Assembly: GCF_013373865.1 (NCBI RefSeq)
Contig: NC_050470.1
Span: forward strand, 25,016,856 to 25,080,855
Origin: Monomorium pharaonis
Lineage: Eukaryota; Arthropoda; Insecta; Hymenoptera; Formicidae
Direction: 5' to 3'
Length of the DNA stretch: 64,000 nucleotides
Below, one piece after another: positions 1-13,572 of the stretch. Position numbers and translations under genes: made by a program. The notes beneath the pieces are model-generated. The model made no database searches, was not told the DNA's origin, and worked only from the letters and a program-made list of their open reading frames with translations. Positions within the stretch are counted from its first letter, which is position 1, and every line of letters starts with the position of its first letter.

Positions 1-694
1 ATGGAGAAAGATGCATTTTAGTTTATTAAAAAAATATGGTTTTGTAAATATCTTGTATAATACAAAGAATGTTTTCATTAACAATTTAAAATATTTATTC
101 GTACAATACATTATTTTCTCGACAGATTCAATCAACTATAATTATGACTAGTACGTCAAAAAGATTATTATTAAATAATTCTAATAATATTTAAACGTTA
201 GATATTATTAGAATAATTATTTAGGAAAATTATTATTATTGTTAAACCACGCGCGCTTGTGAGGGTACGAGGATTGAATGATAGGAAGAATATGTCCCAC
301 TGTTTCGTATAATCTCGTTTATTCTTTTCGTACAGAGTCGCCGTTCGCATTGCCAGTCAATATATACTTTTCTCGGAATGCTCGATTATTCGCCGTGGGA
401 CCAACCTTATATCTTCAAATTCGGCCTATTCCTTGTAGCAGGGCAGAAATTCCGTTTAGCCCGTCACAAGATAAATCGACAATACAGCAATAAATAAGAA
501 GCAATAATACAATACATTAACAGATAATAGAATAGGCAATGCGAGGAAAACACGCTTTCTCATCACACGCTCGAGCGGAGTCGACTCCTCGCAAGTCCCT
601 TACATTATAATATCACATTCTCAGATTAATAGTTTTCGTGTATACAATCGCGCTGCGCGTTTACTTGGCGCGAGCCACTACCGTGTCTCTCCAT
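1..694. other. intergenic / 3' flank of the Star-like gene
   Basis: I see no coding exon here. Positions 172-223 form an AT-only imperfect hairpin with arms of about 19-22 bases built from TAATAATAT-type sequence. The part nearest 694 is probably the 3' UTR of the minus-strand Star-like gene. Positions 662-681 contain a 20-base string that recurs at 4400-4419 (see findings). Confidence 0.5.
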
Positions 695-3559
695 CTACCT
701 GTATTCTCTCGTCATATTGCGTTTAACAAAAATGATATCGTTCGCCAAATTGTCCGAATGCGTCACGAAACTGTAAACGTAGTATCCTCTGCGTTCCATC
801 ATATCAATCAGGTATTTTTTCCCCTTTGCATTATGTATGTACTCCACAGAAAGGGTCTGAAACGTATATCGAGTGATCATCGTGCCATAGAAATTATTAT
901 GCTCCGCTTCCGGGAAAGCAAGAGACACGCGAACGCAATTACTGCGAGCGATTAGCCGCGCAAATCGCGGACGCGGTGCAGAATTGATCAAGGTATACGC
1001 GTCATACCTTTATATCCACCTCGTTGAACGGTATCGTTTCTAATACGTCGATCTCGTTGCCTTCAATGTCGAGACTGAAATAATCGATTATTTTGACTCC
1101 CAACGCGGCGGTGTAGAGTTTCAACGGGAGGCACTGCACGCGGACGTGTTCGCCCGTGTAAACCACATCGGCCGTGTTCGTGGGTGCAGTCTCCGTCTTG
1201 TTTTCGGGCTCATGCAGACGACCCACGTTTCTGGCCATGAGAAAGGACATCTGCAATTTCGAGAGACTTAGTTTCAGAATTTACTTAGCATCAATCTAAT
1301 TTGCCATGTCGAAAATTGATTCTAGGATTTCGCGACAGCGCTGTCTCGGCTTTAATAATGATAAATCATCGATCGTTAATCCTTACCACCGTAGGGCTCT
1401 TAGTGAGACTGATACACGTCGGCGAGAGATAGGCCTTTCTATTTTTTTGCAGCATCTTCGTGAAATTGATGGGATCCGCTTCTATCAAGAGACCCGACCA
1501 TCCATTAAATCGCTCCAGAAACAACGTGTTGCTGCGCGTTTCCCCGTTGTACGCGCCGCACTCTATGAAAAATCCATTTTTCTATCGGGAGCAATAAATC
1601 AAATTCGGTATTTATTAATACGCAAAGAATCAATCGAGTATACAAAATTATCGTGTATTCGATTTTATTCGTGTGCGAAATGAAATTAATTTATTTCCTG
1701 CTATATTTTATTACCTTATCATTGAAAATTTCCCTTATTGCCTTTGATTGGCCCATCGACGGATCTTCCACACTTGGATCTTGAAGCACATATGATTTCT
1801 TCGAATCGTGATTCCATATTATCCAATTTTGACGAATATCATTTAATAAATCGTGAAAAACTTCCCGGCTCAAGGCAGATATGTTCTTCTTGTTGTACCA
1901 TTTTTCACCTAAATAGTCATTTGTTAATTATTAATTATATATTTTCAGAAACACATTTTGATTAGAAGAAATATGAATTGCAAGCTATAATATTTACACG
2001 GAATGTAAATATTATTTTTATAATACACTTATAATACACATTCGGTTACAAATGTATTGCTTTGCTATTTGGTATAAAAAAAATATGCAAAATGTATTTT
2101 ATATTAAACAAAACAAAGAAATCAAGAATTAGTCTTGTATTATTTTCATTAAAATCTTTATTTTTATTCGAATAATAAAATAAGCGTGAATCTACTTAAA
2201 TTTCTTCTGAAATAAATTTATATCTTTCGAATAATAATTTATCAGTAAAAATATTTTAACAGCAACAATATTGTATATACATAATATTAAAGAAAACACA
2301 TCTACAAATTTATAAAAGATATCTTATCTAGCTTAGAGCAAATAGTTGAAATGTCCGATATCTAAATTACGTCATTATCCGGTTTATCGATAATCAAATG
2401 TACTCCTTGAGAAGCGTGATAAATTTCTTAGATTGAAAATACTGCCACTACAATTTTTCAAGTGGTTTTCCTCAATAAGAGTTAAAATTCACTCTAATAG
2501 AGAATTTTTTATTGGAGTGGAGTGGAAAATTACTCGAAAAATAACTCTTATTGAAGTGGAAAATTCATTCTATTGGAGTGAATTTTAACTCTTATGGAGT
2601 GGAAAATCGCGAAAAATTATAATGGCTGTATTTTTACTCTAAAAAATTTAGAGAACAGTTTTATACAACGTATTTATTATAGTTACATAAATAAACACAT
2701 TTTGCAATATATAACATTACGCATTTTTATATAAAATCTACTAAATTTATTTAATTTCTTATTTAATTAACGAAATATAAACAATATGAATATACTTCTA
2801 TATTATAATACACAAATATAAGTTTGATATATGTATATATATCTTTATATTTTTAAACGTCAGTCAACGTCAAGATTTTATTTAGAAAATTTTATTTAGA
2901 ATGGACAGCTTTTATTTATTATTTTGCATTTTAAACATATTGTTCACAATTCTCAGTATTATTCTCATTATACAAAATTGTTGTTTGCGTAATTCAAATA
3001 TAGAATAACATTACTGCAGTATCTTTGGTCATGTGATACGAATGTTCTGTATTTGAATCGCATTTCGTTAATTATAGTTATATGCCATAATTTAGTTTTG
3101 ACGCACCCTGAATATACTAAATAAATAAAACTCATTCGCTGAAGCGATAAACATTATGAAAACGTCTGTCATGTATCTGTTAAATATTATTTAAAGAAAA
3201 ATTACAAACAGTTGGAACTTACCGTTAGAAAAGTTGTACCATGTGTGCAACACTGTAACAGCAAGTATTGTTATTACCATTACGAACTATAAAGAATTAT
3301 TTTTTTACAAGAAAAAAAGAACTATGTTTGAAAGGTTCTTTGGAAGGTTCTCACCTGATTCATACAGATCTGCGGGTACATCATCTAGGTATGTATCGCG
3401 TTCTGTCGTGGTATTCTCGATGGACGGTTGCTTTGTGAGAAGTACGACGAAAACGAAACACGAAGTGAGAAACGCGATAAGGAAAATCCACTTTCGACGC
3501 GAGCAAAAATTTGAGATTCGCCTGTATACAGGTTGGTAATTATACGTGTTAGCTGGCAT
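695..3559 (-). CDS. Star-like type II membrane protein with FkbM methyltransferase-type domain
   Basis: Five exons on the minus strand: 3355-3559, 1715-1908, 1387-1581, 1008-1250 and 695-856, giving 332 aa. Phases agree at every junction and all introns are GT-AG. Residues 1-23 are cytosolic and basic (CSRRK). Residues 24-41 are a hydrophobic signal anchor without a cleavage site, so the protein is a predicted type II ER/Golgi membrane protein. The FkbM-type Rossmann core follows: FIECGAYNGE near 138-147 matches the SAM-binding loop, then LLIEADP at 164-170 and FSLDIEGNE at 256-264. This arrangement is typical of insect Star and Star-like proteins; fly Star assists export of EGFR ligands from the ER. 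Whether it has methyltransferase activity is unknown. It is much shorter than fly Star, so it may be one of the short Star-like paralogues. The first ATG is at 3559; upstream in-frame codons include no other ATG close by. The first intron carries a MITE at 2443-2627. Confidence 0.86.
2443..2627. mobile_element. MITE-like inverted-repeat element in intron 1 of the Star-like gene
   Basis: The two ends are imperfect inverted repeats of about 60 bases, both containing ATAAGAGTTAAAATTCACTC next to AATTTTTC and a GCCA(C/T)TA outer end. The middle is built of repeated TGGAGTGGA and AATAACTCTTATT pieces. There is no coding capacity. No clear target-site duplication could be fixed, so the class is not assigned. 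Confidence 0.6.
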
Positions 3560-6500
3560 CTCATAGAGAAGTGTCAAGAGCGATGCCAGGTCGTTTCTTC
3601 CACGTACCTACGACCGAATAAAACGTTGACGGGAGTTTGGAGGATCTACTGTCTAAGCGCAGCTTTTATCGTCAACGTTTAAATATCATTTACCGTGACG
3701 CGAACTTTTCGTTCGAGAGAAAGCACCGATAATGATGCAATTATTTACTATCATTTGATAATCTAAAAATAAGCATTCTTACGTGCTGCTGAAATATAGG
3801 ATTGATCGAAAGAGATTCCCGTAATGTCATTTCTTTGACGAAATTTTAAATTATTTCATTTTCGTCAAATTATTTTCTTATATAACAGTCGATCTTCGTA
3901 ATAATTACGTGAAATTGAAGAGCGGATTGTATAGAATTAAATGCGACGGTGTAGAACGAATGTATAGAATGAAGCATCTAAAACCTGTTGCGCACTACTG
4001 AACATACGATAATAGGTCTGGTAATTATCGGACTTATATTAGAGTATTCAGTTCTATCTATGTATAGAATTTAAATTAGGTTTTTTAACCTTGGCGAGAA
4101 TCGAATAGAATTGAAAAATAAATGCGAAAGTGTAGACTCTGAACTGACAAACTACCGGAAGATTAATATCCGTAAAATATCCATAATCCAATATCGTACG
4201 TTATTATATACAATAAAACAACATATGATTTATACAAATATTTTTTCCTGTATTATAGTTTCAAACATAAGTATATACGAACCACGTAGTAGAAATTTAA
4301 TATGTTTTGATTCCAAGATGGCAGTAAACGTTTTTTCAGATAATCTCGAGTGCTTGCAAATCGCGTACTCCCGTAAAGTACACGGTCGGTCTCTACTCGG
4401 TCACTTGGCGCGAGCCACTACCATATCTCTTGATTACGATAATGACAATGAGAATAGAAATAGATAATAATGAAAATCGATTATGGGACCTTAGAGATAA
4501 GAGAAAATCAGCCAAAGATAAACTGTAGGTGGCGGATGATATCATATCAATTCTTTAAAATAATTCAGTATCTAATTCAAATAAATAAAATTGCTAAAGT
4601 TTTTATATACACATATATAAGATAATATTACACATACAAACATTGCCGTTAACATATATTATATATAGCTATGAATAAATTAGTTACGCAACGATTTTAT
4701 TCACATTTTAATAAAGCGCCGCGTGCTTTTCGAATTATTATTATCCTCATTATTCGCGGCTCTCCATTGTTCGCTTTCGGCCTTTACTTCACATAATCGA
4801 AAGTATAATGTACAACTTTTTCGCGGGATGGGTTAAAGTGCTTTTAAGCCACATTGTTTGCTGATTTTATCGAATAGATTAACACAAAATATTTTCGCTG
4901 CAGTTTTTTGAAATCTCCGTTTTGTTCGTCCTGCCAGGATTGCCATTGAATTGTCAGTCACTATTCATTCCGGACGGTCGGGGGTACTTCTGTCAAATTT
5001 TTTGCACGCGTCGGTCAGGCGGCACAAGTCTGTCAAAGGATTAAATTCCAAAATCGATCGACGGAACGCTCGCGTAGTAACAATACACAAGGAACTTCTC
5101 GTTTTGTGGCACAATATACACACGCATACGACAAGCCTGAAGCTACGGTAAACCAGAAGAATGCCTCGCGCGGCTTCGACACGCGAAGTAAATTTAGCTT
5201 TGGGCGTATACGTGAGCGCGACGTGTCACGGTTCGCGAAGCAATGACGAACGAAACGACGTCCACTCGCAAATGATGACACCTCCGGACATATTCGAGAG
5301 GAAATATATATACGGAAAAAGCGAAAGGCTCGCCGCTCGCTACCGTGTCCCAACTACGAATCGGCATCGATGCTCGAAGATGCTCTTTGAAACAAGTCTA
5401 TCTATATATATATGTTCATGTGTGTGTGTGTGTGTGAATATGTGCTTATACAAGGTGTCTCAAAATAAACGAGTTTAATTTAAATCTTCGATAAGTTGTT
5501 CGATTGGCAGCTGGTTATAACAGATGTCGAATCCATTTGAATTTGTAATAGAATTTTTATGTATTATAAACTCTAAATTTGAATTTGATGCGCGAACCTT
5601 TTTTCTTTCTATAAAAATATGTTATTAATATAATTGGAGAAAAAAATATTTACAGAATACAAATAAATTTATATGTTTTCCTAATATATGTATATTTACA
5701 GTATTTTTATTAATATTATATAATTATAGATTTCAATTAGTTGGGGGAAGAAGAAACAAATAATTAATGTCTGTTAATTAATACTTCTTTAAGCAAAAAT
5801 GAATTTGATATTTGCTAGTTAAGTTAATGACACATTCGAAAAATTTAACAATCGATTTTTCTTCAGAGAAAAACGTGTGAAAACAGATGATTATTTATAT
5901 ATTATCTTATGAAAGAATTGTTAACATGTTAACGTTTATATTTTATAATTTTTTCAAACAAATTTGAACTAAAAAATTTGATATTAGAAAACGTGGTTAT
6001 TTTTATCATATCGGGACTTTATGGAATAGGAAATTTTATTGTTATGCACAACAAGAAAGAATTCGAGGACTACAAAAAGTATTCACATATCTGTGGTTCG
6101 AGATGAAATCACAAAGTTGCATACATGTGAACGTAATATCTGGCACATTATTAGCAATTACGAAAACAATACACTGCATCTTCCCCACACGCTGAGGTCA
6201 ACTTGTATTACAAAGATTAACTTCTTCCCAAGATAGATCGACTTATCTATCATTAACGAATATCACTAATATTACATATCGGCGTGTAGTCTCTGCTAAG
6301 AGCGAAAATATAAGGAACGAGGACTTCTTTATGTAAGAAAAACGCGCCGTGTAGCTTAGCGTGCGTTGCAATAATGATAAACGATGACTCAAGGAGAGTA
6401 GCATTTTTTTTTCAATTTGCTTATCATAATAGGTATTGCCTGGTACAGTGACGTGAACAATTTATGCAGACGCGATAGCTCGAAAGACTCAAACTCTAGA

Positions 6501-7570
6501 TAGTAAACGAAGGAATGTGAAAACGCTAAACGACGATAATTCATCAACGTTTCACGTGAATTTTTCGCGTGGTTGCATCGAGAATTTAATTCGATACGAG
6601 GAGAGAAGAGATAGGAAACGAAAAACATTTCTTGTTTATTAGAATGTTATTTATTATACATTATTACTTTACAATAGTTAAAGCAAACTGCCATAAATTT
6701 ATTAATGTTTAAATTGTCGTTGTGTCGAATCTTGGAATCAGTAATTTATATTAATTAAGTTTGATTAGCATTAGAAACTCAGAAGAGCGTTGACATTATC
6801 GACCGTTTCGATCATGAATATTTAGCAGTAAGGCAGCGTAATTAATTTGTGAATTTATAATTATTTCGTATTTCACAAATACGTACATACATTTTACATC
6901 TTAGATTACATTATACATCTCTATAAAATTTTATTTTACTGTAGACTAAAAACAGTCGATAACGTCAACGTTCTTCAATTATCTCGATAATCACAGCTTA
7001 ATCTAAAAGTAATCTTTTTAAAATAATATTTCTTCGATGTTGTATAATTTGAGCGCATTTGACATCAAATTTATTAAAAAAATCTTTCGTAAATTAAAAA
7101 AATGTCAAACACTTTTTTCCCTCATGTAAAATGCAACGCGCGTATATTGATTTTCCTAACAAACTTACATATCTCTTAAGTAATTGAAGATGATCAAAAA
7201 ACTTTAATTAATCTAGAAAACTTCCACTTTATTAAGATTTATTAGCAACAGCTTTAAAAGAACTTGAGCTCTACGTAAGCGGGAAATTCAATGTAAAGAG
7301 ACGCGAAAGATTAATTGAATTAATTTGAACGCGAGGCGAGTTCGATGAGCACGACGAACGTCGAGGCGCGCCGGTCGAACGTCTCGGAGACGGTACCGAC
7401 GGTCTCGTCGTTACGTCTCTGCCTTCTTTTTTTCCTCATTGGACAAACGTCATCGGGTCTCGCCGATCATCGACGGCGGCAACGGCGGCAGTGGCGGCGG
7501 CGGCAGCGGCAGCGGCGATCATCACATGATTTTTGACGTTGTAGCGCTGCTGCACCGTTCGTTTTCGAAC
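3560..7570. other. divergent intergenic region between the Star-like gene and eIF4E3
   Basis: No coding exon is supported. Positions 3580-3720 and 4930-5400 are richer in CpG than their surroundings and may hold the promoter or untranslated first exon of the Star-like gene. Positions 5453-5475 (AAGGTGTCTCAAAATAA) resemble one end of the CACCCTGTA-ended element seen whole at 35569-35893, but I could not find a matching second end. A short TG run lies at 5415-5437. The rest is AT-rich without visible structure. Confidence 0.45.
7345..7536 (+). other. upstream ORF in the eIF4E3 leader
   Basis: A 63-codon ATG frame lies ahead of the eIF4E3 start and ends 34 bases before it. It crosses a CGG/GGC-rich stretch (about 7470-7515) that reads as an Arg/Gln run in this frame and a Gly/Ser run in the eIF4E3 frame. 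The ATG context is poor (T at -3). It resembles no protein I know. It matters only if transcription starts upstream of 7345, which the sequence cannot show. Confidence 0.3.
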
Positions 7571-9968
7571 ATGGCCGCGGCGGAATGCGAAGCGAAGGAG
7601 GGCACCTCCTCGGCGGACCTGTTGAAAACGCCGGTGCTGTCGGACGAGACCGTCAACGCAATCCAGAAGGATGAGGACCCCGGCAATCCGTTGCAGACAT
7701 CGTGGACCTTCTGGCTCGACAAGTGAGACGGGAAATTTTCGCGGTGATTTCTTCCTTGTTCGTGCGACGCATCCCGACAAAGAGCGACGGTGCATCCCGA
7801 TCTTATCGCCGTCGCTCTTGTCAAAGACGCGCGTTGACGCCGCCGCACGTCCGTTTACGTGACGCCCGCGCGAAAAGCGCCGTCGGAGAAAATCGATCCG
7901 ACGTCGATGAGATCGCCATCACTGATCTCCCGCTGTTTAAATAGCTCAACGCCGTACAAATACGCGCGATGGAAATTAATTTGAATTGTGCACCTTCGTA
8001 AATTCAACGTCACGCTCGCTTCGGTTCTTGGAAGCACCGTTACGTCATCGAAAACAAGTGCATTCATATCTGTTAATGAATAATACATCCACAAAGTATT
8101 TATCATTATTGTCGTGCGAACAAAGAGAATAAAATTGATATATTTAATTATACAGCATATTCCAAAATCAATTGTAGATAATGTTGGATGGAATACTGTG
8201 TGTGCGTGTTTTTCTTGTTAGATATTTTTTTCAAACAAAATCGTATTGTTGAATAGATATGGCCAGTTATTATTGTATGAATAAAATATAAGTGGACAGA
8301 GGTTTATACATAAAATAGAATAGTTTTTGTTTTCTTTTTTATTTTTGCTTCATGAAACGTAAAGAAATTATATCCCTGAAATTTTGAAACATCAATGGAT
8401 TTGTATAATTAGAAGTAATTAAAAAATTATATTTATGATACAATTATTTAATTATTGATAATTTAATTATTTTTTCTGTTCCAAACAATGTTTTCTATCA
8501 CTATATCAAACTTTATTCTTTACATATGTCTTTATATATGTAATTAAAAGTTAAAAATATCAATATTATTCTATAATTTATCAAATTTGTCACTTCTACT
8601 TTGAATGAGATTCCTTATTATCATTTATTGAATTTTGAAGATACTTGTAGCTTGGAGAGAACGAAAACTACTCCTGTCATGAATACATTGCTAATTCGAA
8701 ACAATTGCTAAATTAATAGAGCCATCCCTGGCACAACCACGGAGGAGTACAAAAACAACCTGCAGAAAATCTATACCGTAAACACCGTGCAAACTTTTTG
8801 GGCAGTCTTCAATAACATACCAAATGCCGGAGATATGCAGGTACGATAAAGAATATGTATACAAACAAAATAATTTGCTGGTGTAGTATTTTATACTATC
8901 TTTAATATTAATTTCGTCAATTATTATAGTAAATTAAAACAATTTTAATTAAGAATACTATTTTTATTTGTTAAAATTTTATTGAAATGCAAATAAACTT
9001 GCAAACTATTGCAACAGCAAGTTTGTATGTTTCTACAGAAAAATTTACTCAGGATTTTTCTATTTTATTAACATAACAGGTCTAGCAAGTGAATAAATTA
9101 ATTAGGACAAAAAATTTTATTGTCTTTATATATGTATGATATTTCATTTTAGTAGCAAAAACTTCCTGGTGGAATGTACTTTTTATCATTTGTAAAGTAG
9201 AATTATTATAGACAGTGTTTAAATGCTATGCCATATTTAATGTTTAATTATATTTAATTTAGTATCTAATTATGATACGTTATATTAATTACCATTTTAC
9301 AACTTGTCATTTTTAATTTTAAATTTTTTGTGTATTCTTGTTGCCAGGTTAAATATAGTTACCATTTAATGAGAGACGACAGATACCCTTTGTGGGAAGA
9401 CAAACTGAATCAAAAGGGAGGAACCTGGAGATTAAAGTGCCATAAAAATGATACCGTAAGTATTCCAATACATTTATGCACATATTAACTTTTGTGTAAT
9501 TTTCCTATTTTCCTGTCTAAAGCTTTCATGACATTCTAAAATTTTTTTCTAACAAATGTTTGGTTTTCAGGAACGTGTGTGGAAAGAAGTGGTGCTTGCA
9601 GCTATTGGAGAGCAGTTTGCCACGGATGTGGCTAAGGACGATGAAATTTGCGGGGTGACAGTATCTATTCGCGACAGGGAGGATCTCATTCAAGTACGTC
9701 GTGAATCGGATAGACAGCATCGTAATTAAATGTCTGTAGTCAGACAGGATTGAAAATATATTATGTTTTCAGATTTGGAACATAAACGCTGACCTAGTAT
9801 CAAAAGCTACGGTTTTACTCAAAGTCCATTCTCTAGTGCCTAACATAAACTTCCTGGGGGAGTTTTATAAGTGTAAGTAATATTCTTCCGTTAGAAAAAT
9901 TTCCAGTATAAAACAAAATGTTTATTCTTTTAGCTCATAAGTCTCATCACGCGTACGGGAGACATTAA
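7571..9968 (+). CDS. eIF4E3: eukaryotic translation initiation factor 4E, type 3
   Basis: Six exons: 7571-7722, 8720-8840, 9348-9455, 9571-9693, 9773-9872 and 9934-9968, with phases closing to 212 aa (human eIF4E3 is about 224). The eIF4E fold is clear: WTFWLDK at 45-51, KIYTVNTVQTFWAVFNNIP at 67-85, SYHLMRDDRYPLWEDK at 95-110, and a C-terminal block with GVTVSIRDRED and IWNINA. These blocks match class III eIF4E rather than 4E1 or 4EHP. The cap-stacking pair differs from canonical eIF4E: Trp107 matches human W102, while Tyr61 occupies the W56 position (Cys in human eIF4E3). Class III members bind the mRNA cap in an atypical way and can act as inhibitors or specialised initiators. I chose the ATG at 7571 for its strong context (A at -3, G at +4); an in-frame ATG at 7526 with poor context would add 15 residues. 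It is transcribed divergently from the Star-like gene. Confidence 0.93.
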
Positions 9969-12900
9969 ATATGCAGCAACTTTGTGATGAAGATTACATA
10001 TATATATATTGAACCATTAAGTATATAAGATTACAGACAATAACGAAGGTATGTTTATATAAATTTACAATGTTCGTATTATTGAATAATATGAACGAAA
10101 GTCTCTTCTTTAGAAACTTTAAAACACAAAGAATATGTCGAGAGGAAGAGAGTTATTCATTATATATAACGTATGTGATTTAAAAGTTTGTTATTTGTGA
10201 ATTTTATTTAAATGCGCATTATTCGATGCGTTGTTTACACGCTGGACATTCGATATCTTTCAGAATCGAATTGCTGTTGTAACCGTTTTACAAACGCGAA
10301 ATATATTTTTATATTTACTATGTGCGCGTTTGTGTTTATACTTCTCAGAGGAACATATTTTTGTAAGAGCGCGTAACATTTCGAGTAACATTCCACCTTG
10401 ACACGTACAAGGCTTCGCATCTTTATAATCACACAAGAAACACGCGGTGATTGATTACTGATTAGGTCGGTGGAATTTGCAAACAGTGTTTCTTTTTTTT
10501 TAATTTGTGCGTGTTTTATGAGCGGTAAACTGCGCACCTACGCGAGAAAACGATTTGCGTAGGAAGGAGAAGGATGTCTGGCGCCTGCCGCCCGTTGTGT
10601 TATTGATTGCGACTTATTATGTTTATCTTCGAAAATTTATCAACGACACATCAAAAATGACATTTAAAATTCTTGAGAAAATAACGTGAAATCATACGAC
10701 AAGGTGCGTCTGTTAACACGCACAGAAATTAAATATTGACCCTGAATTTTATGGAGATCTAAGAAAAAGTGTTTACGCGCGCGAAAGAGCATATCAGTTG
10801 ATCACCTTTCTGATGAGTTAGCGTAGCTTGTTGATATTTGGCTCGTACAAATCTCGCAGTTTTAAAATCAAGGAGCTTGACAACAAATATAAGTTATAGC
10901 ACCTACTTATCAGAATATTTTAATGAATCCGAAATATGAGAATTAGCTTGACGTTGAGATTAGATGGAGGAACGTGGTGCTGTTCCATATAATAGCGAGA
11001 AGAAGTCTTGCAGAGAAAAAATGGAGAATTCCTTGAACGGATCAAATATTGTGAATCAAATTTAAATGACAGAAATTTCTCTGGCGCTCAATGTCGGAGA
11101 TCAGTTAGCGCCATCCAGAAATTCCTTGGAGCATCTTGAAAAACAAATTTGAATGTTTAATTAGTTTCTCTTGAAAACCAGTAACATCAGTCGACTACTC
11201 GGCGCCAAGTTAACATTTTACGGTTCCCCGACATTATTCACGTTGACGTCAACTGGAGGATGCCTCAAAAATGGAACATAAGTTCTTTCAAGCAGCCAAT
11301 GCCTATTACTAGTTTTAAAACAGACTTAAATTATGCCCGCAATTTACATTTTCCGTTTGTGTCGCGTATCGACAGTATCACGAAAAAAAAAACATTGAGA
11401 TTCGATCATTCACACTGTTTATACGAATCACTCTTACATTAATTAAACATTCCACATGTTATGCGTTATTTCGAGATAATTTATCTTAGAAAAAATCCAT
11501 TGACTAAAATTTAATTAATCATCTAAAAATGCATTTTTAACGTATTAAAATGTAATCCACGTTTTCACAGTAATATCTACAAATGAAAATCTTATAAGAG
11601 AAATCTTGCGTTACTTGGGTATTAACACATGCCATATTTTTGTTTAAACGATATTAGTTTTTACGGGATAGAAAGTTCAATTGAAGATAAAAGTTTTGCC
11701 TTCCAGCTAAATAGAGAATATTGACTTAGCGTTTCGAGCTCGAATCTAGCTAGATTTCAATCGTCTTACATATATAACCGGAACCGTTTCCAAGATGAAA
11801 AAAAACAGATATTCATCCATCATAGTTAACCTGGGAAGCGAGTCCTCTCGGTTTCGCGATACACGAATAAATCACGGCGCGGCCTTGCACACGGCCTTGC
11901 TGTGCGAAAGGCACGTGTATGTATATGATTGCGCGGGCATAAACATGAACATTAGCGATATCGCGTTTTTCTCTTTCTCTCGAGATGACACCGATTTGGA
12001 GACACTGGCGTAAAAGTTCCTCTCACATCTGAGTCATCGTCGATAATTATCATCAAATAGCAACTAGTTATTTTCACATGAGAATCACACTCATAATCAA
12101 TTCATCACTGAACTGCCTTCTGCTATGAACTGTCGTTACGCTTTGACGATTTTTTCTCATGGTTTCAAGTATTACATAATCATAATTGAATTGCATAATC
12201 TACTTTTAATTTAAAGCTTTTTGCTTCGGGTAACCATACAGCGCAGTTTTGCAAGTATATTATGACACGTATTAAGTATAATGGTTAAATTGAATATAAA
12301 TCAGTGTTTTTCTTTTATTAAGGAACGGTGACTTTTACTTTTAAAGGTATTATAATAATCTTTCCCAACGTGTAGAATACAATCCGATATATGCGAATGC
12401 CTCAACTCTACGAAAAATAAAAAAAGTTACAGTTTCTTGAAATGAAAGATATAAATGCACTTTGTTCGCAGGTAATTTGTTGTTTCGGTGCTTGTGCTGT
12501 AAAAATAGAGAATTAGAAGCTAAGAGTCGGAATAAATTTTAAATTGTTAGGCACATAGATTAATTCAGCAATCGCCGCCTCGGCACCAGACCAATCTAAC
12601 ACGCTCATTATAATTCAGCTAACTGTCTGACCGGGACCGTCCGTCCAGGATCTTCTCGCGTAGAATGTCTAGAAGATACGGGATTTCCTGATTACGGAAT
12701 GGCGCCGCGCTGTGGATGCCGCGTGGGCCACGTACGTATACACATATGCGTACGCACGCACACGACGCACTGGCAGACGTACTGTTACACGCCTTTGTGT
12801 TCGAAAATTTAATCGGAATTTTTCGCGCCTACATGCGACATCGTTTAAGAAGTCAAAGGCCTCGCAGGGAACCCCAAAGGAATCTTTGCTGAGAAAAAAA

Positions 12901-13572
12901 AGGGTTCTTCACGATTAAAAAAAAGGGTTTTCCCTGATGCCATGTAATTTATCACACTTTCTTTTTATCTACATTCCGTTATATAGATATACTTGATGGT
13001 GCATAAAACGGTGCTAAAAATATCCATAAGATTGTTCGACGACGGAGTGGAGTGTATCATTGAAAAATTAGTTTGACAATAAATATATTAAATGTATAAG
13101 CAAAATTAATTTAATTTTACTAAATATTTAACTAAGTATTATCAAACATTGTAACATAACCAGAACCGTTTGGTATTATACCTACAAAATATTTAGAAAT
13201 GTAAAGTTATTTTTGCTTGTATTAACGAAATGTTTTGTTAACTTTTCTGTCACTCGACATTTGTTAACTATTATTAAATTTGTTTCTTAGTGTTTTCGCG
13301 CCATACGTCAATATGTAGAGAAGCATATTTTCAAAGCATATGCTTCGCGATTTTATTATGCTTCCACGCTTTTTTCGCATTTACGGAATTTTTATTGAAA
13401 AAAATTCAATTACTGCTCTATTGTTCCACTGTTTATGCGATATTTTTTTAATTCGCGCGATTTTTGCAGGCATGTCATTGTCACGCGCCGACGCGCGTAA
13501 CGACAGAGCAACGGTTTAAAAAATTCAGCAGCGAAATTACACATTATCACGTCGAGATGCAGTAAATACGTA

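Noticed and set aside
5453..6030. Possible second CACCCTGTA-type element starting AAGGTGTCTCAAAATAA
   Set aside because: No matching inverted end could be found downstream, so boundaries cannot be set.
7436..7848. Overlapping minus-strand frames opposite eIF4E3 exon 1
   Set aside because: They are shadows of a GC-rich exon, with poly-Ala/Arg from the CGG run and no similarity.
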